From JADHUC01 sp964617665 (GTDB taxonomy: Bacteria > Planctomycetota > Planctomycetia > Pirellulales > Pirellulaceae): a stretch of DNA of 27,110 nt. The number at the start of each line of letters is the position of its first letter. Position 1 is the first letter of the stretch. Location: contig CAZUAH010000151.1 of assembly GCA_964617665.1 (NCBI GenBank), forward strand, positions 1 to 27,110, read 5' to 3'. Below, in pieces: positions 1-7,233 of this stretch. Both the position numbers and the translations under genes were made by a program. Below the pieces are notes generated by a model, which saw only the letters and a list, made by a program, of their open reading frames with translations, made no database searches and had not been told where the DNA came from.

Positions 1-133
1 TGTTAGAGACCCGCCACGTGCGCGTCACGCCAGTGGCTCCTTGATTCACCGAGCCAAAATCAGTCCCTTCGCTTGAGCTGGGCGACGTGTCACCATCCGG
101 GACGTTGACGGCGCCGTATTTCACATCGATCTC
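1..133 (-). repeat. Tandem repeat copy 3 (partial, cut by window edge)
   Basis: Third copy, beginning EIDVKYGAVN and leaving the window after about 44 codons. It carries a few substitutions absent from copies 1 and 2 (for example CCAAAATCAG for CCGAAATCGG near 53-62). The true copy number is unknown. Confidence 0.93.
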
Positions 134-2437
134 AGGGACTGGCAATGGATTGACGGTCCCGGTAACGGCGAAGTTGAATGGATTCTCGTTGCCGTCGTTT
201 GTGGTAAACGAAATCTGTCCAGACTTCGTGCCTGTGGTCGACGTGTCAAGTCGAACTGAGAAGTCATCGTAGGACCCCGCAGCGATGCTCGAACTAAGTG
301 AGTTCGTCACGGTATAACCGGTCGGCTTGCTCAATCCGCTGGTTGTCAGGGTTGCGTTGCCCGTGTTAGAGACCCGCCACGTGCGCGTCACGCCAGTGGC
401 TCCTTGATTCACCGAGCCGAAATCGGTCCCTTCGCTTGAGCTGGGCGTCGTGTCACCATCCGGGACGTTGACGGCACCGTATTTCACGTTGATCTCAGGG
501 ACCTGTACTTGGTTGACGGTCCCCGTAATGGCAAAGTTGAATGGATTCTCATCGCCGTCGTTTGTGGCAAACGAAATCTGTCCAGACTTCGTGCCGGTGG
601 TGGACGTGTCAAGTCGAACTGAGAAGTCATCGTAGGACCCCGCAGCGATGCTCGAACTAAGTGAGTTCGTCACGGTATAACCGGTCGGCTTGCTCAATCC
701 GCTGGTTGTCAGGGTTGCGTTGCCCGTGTTAGAGACCCGCCACGTGCGCGTCACGCCAGTGGCTCCTTGATTCACCGAGCCGAAATCGGTCCCTTCGCTT
801 GAGCTGGGCGTCGTGTCACCATCCGGGACGTTGACGGCACCGTATTTCACTTCGATTTCGGGTAAGGCTGCTATCGTAACCGCAACAGCTTTGTATGAGT
901 CGTGCTTGTCGGAATCATTGTTGTCCCCGAGTGATTCGCCCACTTCCTCATCAATGTCTGCGTAGACGCCAATGTAGTACGTCTGCCCAGGAGTCGCATC
1001 TGACGGGATGTTCACGTATTCATACTCGGCATCCGTGCCCCCCGTACTGATACTGCCAGCCGCTTCCTTGTCAATTTCATCATCCGAAGACGAAATGTTG
1101 TCGTTTGTGGACCACATGATCCCTGAATGAGAGGAACCGGCTGAAGCACCCCCGATGTTCCGGATGTCGAAATCCACCCTGACCTGCTGCCCCGGATCTA
1201 CTGTCAGCGAGGTCGCGTTATCCACTGTTACGTTGTGCGCGATCAAATCGGGACGAAAATGGCCGGAGGGCAGCAACATATCTTCGCCCACATCCCAGCC
1301 CCAGAAGTTGCTCAGTTCCTCGCGTTCGCTTTCAGGAATCCCTGCTTTGGCCATCATCGTATTTGCGTAAGTTGCGCAGTTCGGCCCATTGAGCTCATAA
1401 TCCACCAAGTCATCGTAGCTACGAGTCAACCCGTATAGCAGGTTGGCAAAACTGTCGAAATCAAGGCCGCTGGGCGGATCGACGTCTTTGAGTTCTGGAT
1501 TTAAGGGAAGTGGAAAAGGTGGATTCTCGGGCTCTCCGGCAGCAAACCAATCTTTGGCTGCCTGTACGTCCTTATCATTGTGGTACACAGTCTCGAGTTT
1601 TCCATTTGAAAGAAAGCCTCCAACAACCAACGCTTCGCCACCATCGAGAGGTATAATATGATCATTGTTCCACCAGGATGGAGCCGATTCCGGAAAGGTG
1701 ATAACAATGAAATGGTGGTTCCAGGCTTCCCAGAAGTCTCTGGCGGCCCAGTATACTTGTTCGCTATAGGCGAAGTCTTCCAAAGTCCCCAGTGAAGCAT
1801 TCTCATGTGCGAAACCTAACAAGTGCCCCGTTTCATGTTCGATGGTGTGGGCGAGGGCGGTTGCGGCGGTGACAGACGAACCGAACGGCCCAAACTCGCC
1901 GGCAAAAACGAAGGCTGCGTCGTTTTTGTTCTGGTTGCCAATGTCCACGGTTTCGCTCAAGCCGAGGAAGTCGCCGTACTCGCTAAACGCCGAGTCGTCA
2001 CCACCAACAAAGACCGTCGAGTAAGCGCTGCCAGGAGCCGGTTTGTCAATCGTGAACGCTAAGCCGGTGCCCGCGAACGTTCCCTCCAGGTTACTCAGAA
2101 CCGACGCAATGATCTCCTGCTCCTGCCCGGCCAATTCGCCCGTGGCCTCGAACGCCGGCACACCGATCTCCTCGACAACAACCGGGCCGTCGTAGGTCAC
2201 GTCCTCCGCGCCGTCGAAGTCCAGATAGATGATCTGGCCTCCGAACTGATCCGGACGCGGATCGACCAAGTGAAGACCGGGGAGTTCCGGATACGCTCCA
2301 ATCGACAACATCCGCCGATCTTCCAGCAACTCACACATCAGCCTCCGGGATCGCGGCCCGCGCCGTCTCACGTTCTTCCGAGAGTTGGCCTGCCGACGCT
2401 TGAATCGCTTGGAAAGGTCGTTCAGTACAGATCTCAT
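1..2437 (-). CDS. Secreted metzincin-like protease with CARDB-like and tandem Ig-like repeats (3' end beyond window)
   Basis: An uninterrupted minus-strand frame runs from the ATG at 2437 to the window edge (812 codons, no stop), preceded by a strong GGAGGTGA ribosome site. The N-terminus is very basic and then reads LCELLEDRRMLS (residues 35-45), resembling the LEPRxLL motif of giant planctomycete exported proteins. Residues 201-211 read HETGHLLGFAH, the HExxHxxGxxH zinc site of metzincins, so a zinc endopeptidase acting outside the cytoplasm is likely. Around residue 350 is a GPNCATYANTMM segment of unknown role. Residues about 395-520 resemble a CARDB adhesion-type domain (acidic, ending in a GDNNDSDK-like strand). 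From residue 527 on come 121-residue repeats of the choice-of-anchor-D/ASH-like beta-sandwich type. The substrate is unknown and the C-terminus is missing. The reading frame is very sure, the protease class fairly sure, the domain names less so. Confidence 0.88.
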   Translation of the reverse strand, partial: MRSVLNDLSKRFKRRQANSRKNVRRRGPRSRRLMCELLEDRRMLSIGAYPELPGLHLVDPRPDQFGGQIIYLDFDGAEDVTYDGPVVVEEIGVPAFEATGELAGQEQEIIASVLSNLEGTFAGTGLAFTIDKPAPGSAYSTVFVGGDDSAFSEYGDFLGLSETVDIGNQNKNDAAFVFAGEFGPFGSSVTAATALAHTIEHETGHLLGFAHENASLGTLEDFAYSEQVYWAARDFWEAWNHHFIVITFPESAPSWWNNDHIIPLDGGEALVVGGFLSNGKLETVYHNDKDVQAAKDWFAAGEPENPPFPLPLNPELKDVDPPSGLDFDSFANLLYGLTRSYDDLVDYELNGPNCATYANTMMAKAGIPESEREELSNFWGWDVGEDMLLPSGHFRPDLIAHNVTVDNATSLTVDPGQQVRVDFDIRNIGGASAGSSHSGIMWSTNDNISSSDDEIDKEAAGSISTGGTDAEYEYVNIPSDATPGQTYYIGVYADIDEEVGESLGDNNDSDKHDSYKAVAVTIAALPEIEVKYGAVNVPDGDTTPSSSEGTDFGSVNQGATGVTRTWRVSNTGNATLTTSGLSKPTGYTVTNSLSSSIAAGSYDDFSVRLDTSTTGTKSGQISFATNDGDENPFNFAITGTVNQVQVPEINVKYGAVNVPDGDTTPSSSEGTDFGSVNQGATGVTRTWRVSNTGNATLTTSGLSKPTGYTVTNSLSSSIAAGSYDDFSVRLDTSTTGTKSGQISFTTNDGNENPFNFAVTGTVNPLPVPEIDVKYGAVNVPDGDTSPSSSEGTDFGSVNQGATGVTRTWRVSN
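134..496 (-). repeat. Tandem repeat copy 2 (363 bp, 121 aa)
   Basis: Second full copy, beginning EINVKYGAVN. Differences from copy 1 cluster in the linker and in a few codons near 150-240. The segment 245-363 matches 608-726 without visible change, so the duplication is recent or homogenised. Confidence 0.95.
497..859 (-). repeat. Tandem repeat copy 1 (363 bp, 121 aa)
   Basis: First in reading order of the in-frame repeats of the giant secreted protein. It begins at EIEVKYGAVN and ends after GTVNQVQVP. The period is exactly 363 bp: the landmark TGTTAGAGACCCGCC occurs at 1, 364 and 727. Long stretches are base-for-base identical to the next copy, including third codon positions. Confidence 0.95.
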
Positions 2438-2495
2438 GATTGCGTCACCTCCGTTAGTTGCGTTTGGCACGCTTGGTTGCAGTCGCTTTTGATGG

Positions 2496-2966
2496 CTATA
2501 TGCCTGTGGTCGACGGCCGAAGCCTAGTCGCTACGTCCGGTTCGATGTCGTTGTATTCGCCAGTGGTCAATCGCACGGCGTTTTTGTCTTCGAGCTTCAA
2601 GGTGTAGATATGATGGAACTGCCCGGTTTTGGCGGAATACACGATTCCCTTGCCGTTCGGAAACCACTGGGGGCCGGCGTACACTTCGTCGTCGGCAGAT
2701 CGCAAAGTTGTTAGGGCCTCCGAAGAGAGAACGCTTGGTTTCTTTACCCCCTCTCCCTGCCCTCTCCCCGGCGGGGAGAGGGGACTTTGGACAGTCGTCT
2801 CTTTCGCGCCCTCGCGCAGGCCACGTGCCGGCGGAGGCACGAAATCGACCATCTCTGGAGATGGCGTGGTCTGCCATGCCTGCTCGAAACGCTCAAGCGT
2901 ATCGTCCAGCAGCTTCCAGCTCTCGTCGTCCAAATCAGCCGGACAGAAGGCGAACTTGGTGGCCAT
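2496..2966 (-). pseudogene. Remnant of a serine/threonine kinase-propeller gene (kinase domain missing)
   Basis: About 156 residues from an ATG at 2966; the frame stays open upstream to 3122. The first 45 residues (DDESWKLLDDTLERFEQAW, then an acidic DF-VPPP stretch) resemble the leader that precedes the catalytic domain in planctomycete Ser/Thr kinases. The expected kinase domain is absent. The sequence passes straight into a low-complexity segment (PLSPPGRGQGEG) encoded by a palindromic repeat, then into about 55 residues resembling one or two TolB/PD40 propeller blades (EVYAGPQWFPNGKGIVYS, IYTLKLEDKNAVRLT). It lies directly downstream of an ECF sigma gene, the usual place for such a kinase. 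I read it as an internal deletion relic. A small functional protein is possible but less likely. Confidence 0.55.
2760..2782. repeat. Palindromic GC-rich repeat inside the kinase remnant
   Basis: CCCTCTCCCCG at 2760-2770 and CGGGGAGAGGG at 2772-2782 form a perfect 11-bp hairpin with a one-base centre. The flanking CCCCTCTCCCTGC extends the purine/pyrimidine bias. It sits at the junction between the kinase-like leader and the propeller fragment and looks like a dispersed genomic repeat, though other copies cannot be checked here. Confidence 0.7.
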
Positions 2967-3131
2967 TACTGTGATCCCAAAGGCCAAAGTCCTTAGCATG
3001 TCACTGTGCATGCTGCCAGCCTGCGAGATCCAATGCAATTCGTCCGCATGATGGCAGCGTGCGTCGCTAGTCTGTGTATTTGCTTTCTTGTAGGAGCACC
3101 AAACGATGCGTTCAGCGCGCAAAAAATCCTC

Positions 3132-3722
3132 TTAGTTTTTGGAATTTTGAGAAAACCGTTCTTCCAGCAGGCCCCCGACTCTGTTCAGCACTCGCCGGAC
3201 GGTGGCTTTGGAACCGCCGACCCGCGTGGCGATTTCCGCCGTTGAAAACCCTTCGAGACAGAGTCTTACGATTTCAACTTCACGGTCCTTGAGTCGGGCG
3301 AGCAGGTCATCCAGTTCATCCAGTAGTGCAACGGATGACTCTGCCTCGGGCAGATCTGCCAGTGTTTCCGGCAGGAGTTCATCACCCGGAGCATGAATTT
3401 CTCGGGCGATGTCGCGAATGGCCGCCTTGTGGAATTTGGCTTTACGACGCACCTTGTTGATCGTGATCTTGACCAGCAAATGCCAGAGTGCCACCGACTG
3501 GTCGACGGCGAACTCGTCGTTACGCGTGCGTCGAAAGAAGGTGCGAAACACCGACTGGACCACGTCCTCGGCATCGAATCGACGCCCCAGACGCTGGCCG
3601 ATTTGCGTTCTCGCCAACTTCCATAAGCGATCCGCATAGCGAAGGTAGATTACCTCCGCTGCGCCTTCGTCCCCGTCCCGCCACCGTTGAACAACAGACT
3701 CCATCGTCTCACTAGTGGTCAC
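3132..3722 (-). CDS. ECF-type RNA polymerase sigma factor
   Basis: A protein of 196 residues starting at GTG 3722, with GAGG seven bases upstream on the minus strand. Region 2 is at about residues 20-95 (RYADRLWKLARTQI, AEDVVQSVFRTFFRR, then the long ALWHLLVKITINKVRRK helix). Region 4 is at about 138-190, with a helix-turn-helix reading EGFSTAEIATRVGGSKATVRRVLNRV. It would direct core polymerase to a dedicated promoter class. No anti-sigma gene is adjacent. The downstream gene is a kinase remnant, matching the planctomycete sigma-kinase arrangement in which the kinase probably controls the sigma factor. With the kinase decayed, this factor may be orphaned or answer to a kinase elsewhere. Confidence 0.9.
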   Translation of the reverse strand: MTTSETMESVVQRWRDGDEGAAEVIYLRYADRLWKLARTQIGQRLGRRFDAEDVVQSVFRTFFRRTRNDEFAVDQSVALWHLLVKITINKVRRKAKFHKAAIRDIAREIHAPGDELLPETLADLPEAESSVALLDELDDLLARLKDREVEIVRLCLEGFSTAEIATRVGGSKATVRRVLNRVGGLLEERFSQNSKN

Positions 3723-4076
3723 GGATGCGCCTCGTTTGGTAGGCTATCGAGGGGTACGATCGGCGTGGTATACAATGAGTTAGGCTAATGGTGCAGCAGC
3801 TCATTGTCAACGGAAAGAAACGAAAAGCTACCTTTGGCCGAGTTTCTTCGGAACGCGTTCAGGATTTGGAAACGATGTCTTCTTGTGGGTAGTCACTTTC
3901 GCTTCTCGACATCCAATTGGCAAACTCCTGCCTTACCGCTCTCAGGACAGAGCAACTGCGTCGTAGCGGTGTATCCCGAACTGGTCGTTGCGATTTGGGC
4001 CGCGAAAACCGGAAATCTCCCGCGCCAAGATCCGGCTAATGGTACGTCGCATTTTCCACAAACGCGGCTAGCCGTT
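3723..4076. other. Intergenic stretch, no gene supported
   Basis: About 350 bp between the sigma factor start and the recombinase 3' end. It must contain the sigma factor promoter. A plus-strand open frame from 3804 has no recognisable protein features and runs antisense into the recombinase. If the broken recombinase marks an old integration, an attachment site might lie here, but I see no convincing direct repeat. Confidence 0.4.
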
Positions 4077-5122
4077 TCAGATTCCGTCCCACCAGACCTT
4101 TTGGATCTCCTCGGCCGTCAGCTCGTCGCCCGAGTGATCGTATAGCCCTGTCGTCCGCGCGGATTCGTGATTGGCCATACGCTGAGCCTTTTCAAGCGTT
4201 CCCCCGTGGCGAAGGTAATTGGTGATTCCCGTTGCCCGGAACGAGTGGCAACCGATGGGCGTGGCGCTTCCGGCGTCTTTCGCCCGACGACGCACCATTC
4301 GCCACACGTCCGGCTGCGACATGCGGTTCTCCGTCAGTTGCTTGGTTCTGCGGTACGTCGTGCGAAACAGGGGCCCCTTCTTGTCCTCCGCGATCGCGGC
4401 AGCGGTGATGTACGCGTCGAGGTGTTCTTCGAGTTTGTTGTGGGCAGGCATCTCGTGCTCCTTGCCGCCCTTCTCGTGCAGCCGGACGTACCAGCGCTTG
4501 CCGCCCGGGTAGTAGTCCTGCGTGTTCATCAGCACCACCGCCCCCACGCGCCCGAAGGTGAAAAGCATGGTGCTGATGAGTGCTCGGTCGCGTAGGCCGA
4601 CCACGTGCGACGTGTCGATCGCAGCGTAGGGCGGCTGGGCCGCCAGCCAAATGCGAGCTACCGCTCGGCGAGGATGGCTCGCTCCCGTTGGTCGCTCAAT
4701 CTGGTTCCAAAATCGCATCAGATCGCGCGATGACTGATGTAGAGTTCTCGCACCTGGTCGTCGTCCAGCGCCGGTGTCTTGCCTTTCTTGACAACCAGCT
4801 TGGGACCGCGGACGGCCTGGGCCGGGTTGATGACACAAACCAGTCCGATGATTAGCCAGTCGAAGAGCATACGGATCGCCGCCAGTGCCTGCTTCACGTA
4901 GGACTTGGATTTTTCTTGGGCCAGCAGGTACTCGATGTAGGCCGAGACATGGAAGGACTTGATGTGTGTGAAGTCCAGCCGCTGCTCCTCACACCAGCCG
5001 AAGAAATCGAGAATCCGCTTGTGGTACGCACGCCGTGTGTGTGAGTTGCGGATGTTGTCGGTGAAGAACGTAACGAACCGTTCGCCCGCGTTCTCGGTGG
5101 CACCGAGCACCACGGCCGGCAC
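4077..5122 (-). pseudogene. Tyrosine recombinase/integrase, interrupted by a mini-element
   Basis: Two frames make one recombinase. The N-terminal part (5122-4718, GTG start) carries the core-binding SAM-like domain (SHTRRAYHKRILDFFGWC, SYVKQALAAIRMLFDWL). The C-terminal part (to the stop at 4077) carries the catalytic domain: arginine in TFGRVGAVV, lysine in HEKGGKEHEMP, HSFR box in CHSFRATGIT, histidine in MANHES and tyrosine in GLYDH. All catalytic residues are present. A 113-bp insertion (109 bp plus a 4-bp duplication) shifts the frame between RELY and AAIDTSHVVGLRDRAL. Removing it restores a continuous protein of about 310 residues. The gene was therefore intact until recently. As it stands the catalytic half would need its own start, so activity is doubtful. 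Confidence 0.87.
4630..4738. mobile_element. 109-bp palindromic mini-element inserted in the recombinase gene
   Basis: The element is bounded by GTAG at 4626-4629 and 4739-4742, a probable 4-bp target duplication. It is built of successive hairpins: GGCTGG/CCAGCC (4633-4648), CGAGC/GCTCG (4654-4667), GCGAG/CTCGC (4668-4682), and a long one at the right end, CATCAG/CTGATG (4716-4739), enclosing the self-palindrome ATCGCGCGAT (4722-4731). It is too short to encode a protein, so it must have moved by an enzyme supplied in trans. It resembles a MITE or REP-like unit; no known family is recognised. Confidence 0.7.
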
Positions 5123-5320
5123 TTAGTCAATTCCTCTTGAGGTGATCAACTCGGCTGCCGCCCTCCGGGCGGGCGTCTTAGTTGACTTCTCAGCCGATCC
5201 TGGTCTGGCTGGATCTCGGACCTCGACCAGTTCGCCGGTGACCACCCGGCCACGATTGCCGGCGGCCGTCAAGCCGTGAGTCGATTTTCCTTGGCGTTTT
5301 CTTGCCATGACATGTTCCAT
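5123..5320 (-). CDS. Small basic protein coupled to the recombinase
   Basis: A protein of 65 residues from ATG 5320, or 61 from the ATG at 5308, which has GGA a few bases upstream and gives the natural-looking start MARKRQGKS. It is rich in Lys, Arg and Ala and has no domain I recognise. Its TAA stop is immediately followed by the GTG start of the recombinase, so the two are probably translated in sequence. Such a small partner could be a directionality or DNA-binding accessory factor, but that is only inferred from position. Confidence 0.45.
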   Translation of the reverse strand: MEHVMARKRQGKSTHGLTAAGNRGRVVTGELVEVRDPARPGSAEKSTKTPARRAAAELITSRGID

Positions 5321-5430
5321 GATCGGGTGAAATCGGGAGGGTAGTTTAACGCATGATAACGTCCTTTATCATTCGTTAGCCCAGACTACGGACAGGGGAC
5401 AATTCGGCGCAAATTGCGCTACCGTGACCC

Positions 5431-5477
5431 GAAACGCAAGCGAGAGGACGTCGATGCACCCCACTCGCTTGCGTTTC
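5431..5477. repeat. 14-bp perfect inverted repeat, hairpin after the Mla-like operon
   Basis: GAAACGCAAGCGAG (5431-5444) and CTCGCTTGCGTTTC (5464-5477) enclose a 19-base loop. It lies 64 bp beyond the stop of the ABC gene at 5541 and upstream of the small recombinase partner. There is no T-run, so it is not a textbook terminator. It could act as a bidirectional barrier or be a dispersed intergenic repeat. The rest of 5321-5540 shows nothing else clear. Confidence 0.6.
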
Positions 5478-5540
5478 GCGTTTCAGTCGGGCTATGAATA
5501 GTCCGCGCTATGGCAGCACCACGGAGATTCAACCACGTGT

Positions 5541-7226
5541 TCAGAACTCCAGAAACGCGAACACGAAGTGGACCACCAGCACGTACAGCGTTGACCATAG
5601 GATGGTCGCGGTGATCCCGATACTAACATCGCGAGTGGAGTATTTGGGACGAGCGCCACGATGATAGGCGATCAAGGCGATTCCAACCGCGCATAGCAGC
5701 ACCTTTGCCAAGAGCCACCAGGTACCCACGAAGAACGCCTGGTCCGGCACAACCAGCAGCCGATGGAAGTGCGTGTGCCAGAAATCCGGCCCTCGGTCGG
5801 GATGGTTTGCGGTGAACACCACCAAGCTGGTCGCGCGGGCGGTGTAGTAGCCTATCAGGTTCAGCAGCGGAGCCCCGATCAAGAAAGAGTACAAGATTGG
5901 CGTGAGCAGATAGAACCGGGGCCGAATGCCCATGGTTCGCAACGCGTCCATCTGTTGGCCGTACGACTTGCCGCCCACGTCCGAGGCTATGGCTGCGCCG
6001 CAGCGCGCAGCGATCAGAATTGTGGCGAAGACCGGAACGAGTATTCGATAAAGGGCGAAACCTACCGACATTAGCAGGTCTTCTACCAAGAGCGGCTTCG
6101 TGTACAGCGAGTACGGCAAGAAACGAAAGGTGAAGTGTGTGGTCACGAAGCCGATGATGATGCCGCTGATGGCAATGTAGGCCCAGGCTGACGGACCAGC
6201 CACAAGCCGCAAGTAGTGGACAAGGAAACGCAAGCCCCATACCGGGTTCCTCCAGCACGGGAGGAGCCACAGTGGAGCGAGCAGCGTTTCCAACGCCACA
6301 TTTGTCGTTGTCGCCAAAAACTCGCCGACGGCCTTGCCCGCTCGTTTCGCCCCATCGATCGCACGATCCAACACGCCTTCGCTCGCCGGTGGCGCTTCGT
6401 CGGTGGGAACCGGCTTGATCTTATCGCGCATTCCAAGCCACTGGCTGCTCTCGACTTCTCGCAGCGAACGAGTCTCAGGATCCAGCAGATAGAGGCGATC
6501 AGCGATTGGAATCAACGCCTCGTAGTCGTGCGTGACGACGATCGATGTTTTCGGATGAGTGGCGTGGGTCGCCTGGATCAGCGTGGCCACTTCAGCAGCC
6601 GTGGCGGCGTCCAGGCCCGACGTTGGTTCGTCGTAGAGAATCACGTCCGGGTCGTAAGCCAGCGTGCGTGCGATCGCCAATCGCTGTCGCTGTCCACCGC
6701 TAAGCGACGCCGTGCGCACCTCCTGCGGTACACCCAGTTCCCGTAGCAATGATTTTGCAGATGGAACCTCGTCACCAAGTTGCGCACGGTGTTGGCGGTG
6801 GGCTCGCGCCAAGCGAACGTTGTCTATGGGAGACAATTCATCCAATAGGGCGAAATTCTGGAAGACCAGCCCAACACTGCGGCGACGTTTCGCCGAAGCG
6901 ACTACTTCTTCGTCAAACTTGACCTCTCCCGACGCCTCTATGCCCGAGTTCGATTCGTCAATCAGGCCAGCCAGCACCCGAAGAAAAATTGACTTGCCGG
7001 CTCCACTGGGTCCGATGATTAGTGTGACATCGCCCGCGGCAAACCGTGCCGATGCCCGTTCCAGCAAGACTCGATCGCCGGCGGAAACCGCCAAATCCTG
7101 CACCTCGACAGCCACGCCCTGACGCAGGGTTGTTTCGATCTTTGGCTCGGGAGCCGTCGCGTCATCCGCTTGGGATTCAGCCCCCGCCGGATCGCTCGCG
7201 TTCGGATCGTCCGTTGCGTTTCCCAT
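5541..7226 (-). CDS. ABC transporter with fused ATPase and MlaE-type permease
   Basis: A protein of 561 residues. The N-terminal half is an ABC ATPase: Walker A GPSGAGKS (72-79), Q-loop in VFQNF (about 123), signature LSGGQ (175-179), Walker B VILYDEP (195-201) and switch histidine in VVTHD (233). After a linker (about 265-310) comes an MlaE/YrbE-like permease (about 310-561) with the SAWAYIAISGIIIGF helix, the ARCGAAIASDVGGKSYGQQMDALRTMG core typical of the family, and several hydrophobic helices. In MlaF and MlaE these are separate proteins; here they are one chain. The family moves phospholipids or other lipids between inner and outer membranes. The gene begins 7 bp after the 437-residue partner ends, so they form an operon. 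Confidence 0.9.
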   Translation of the reverse strand: MGNATDDPNASDPAGAESQADDATAPEPKIETTLRQGVAVEVQDLAVSAGDRVLLERASARFAAGDVTLIIGPSGAGKSIFLRVLAGLIDESNSGIEASGEVKFDEEVVASAKRRRSVGLVFQNFALLDELSPIDNVRLARAHRQHRAQLGDEVPSAKSLLRELGVPQEVRTASLSGGQRQRLAIARTLAYDPDVILYDEPTSGLDAATAAEVATLIQATHATHPKTSIVVTHDYEALIPIADRLYLLDPETRSLREVESSQWLGMRDKIKPVPTDEAPPASEGVLDRAIDGAKRAGKAVGEFLATTTNVALETLLAPLWLLPCWRNPVWGLRFLVHYLRLVAGPSAWAYIAISGIIIGFVTTHFTFRFLPYSLYTKPLLVEDLLMSVGFALYRILVPVFATILIAARCGAAIASDVGGKSYGQQMDALRTMGIRPRFYLLTPILYSFLIGAPLLNLIGYYTARATSLVVFTANHPDRGPDFWHTHFHRLLVVPDQAFFVGTWWLLAKVLLCAVGIALIAYHRGARPKYSTRDVSIGITATILWSTLYVLVVHFVFAFLEF

Positions 7227-7233
7227 GGTGCTG

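Noticed and set aside
1..859. Regular repeats that could suggest a CRISPR array
   Set aside because: The unit is 363 bp, continuous, in frame and encodes a beta-sandwich repeat; there are no short repeats with unique spacers.
1501..1806. Short minus-strand frame of 101 codons
   Set aside because: It lies in another frame inside the continuous coding sequence of the giant protease, so it is a shadow.
2629..3051. Plus-strand open frame opposite the kinase remnant
   Set aside because: Low-complexity translation from the GC-rich palindrome; the minus strand carries recognisable kinase-leader and propeller pieces.
3804..4145. Plus-strand open frame of 113 codons in the gap before the recombinase
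   Set aside because: No ribosome site or recognisable motif, low-quality composition, and antisense overlap with the recombinase catalytic end.
6216..6746. Plus-strand open frame of 176 codons opposite the ABC gene
   Set aside because: Antisense shadow of the conserved ATPase domain; no independent coding evidence.
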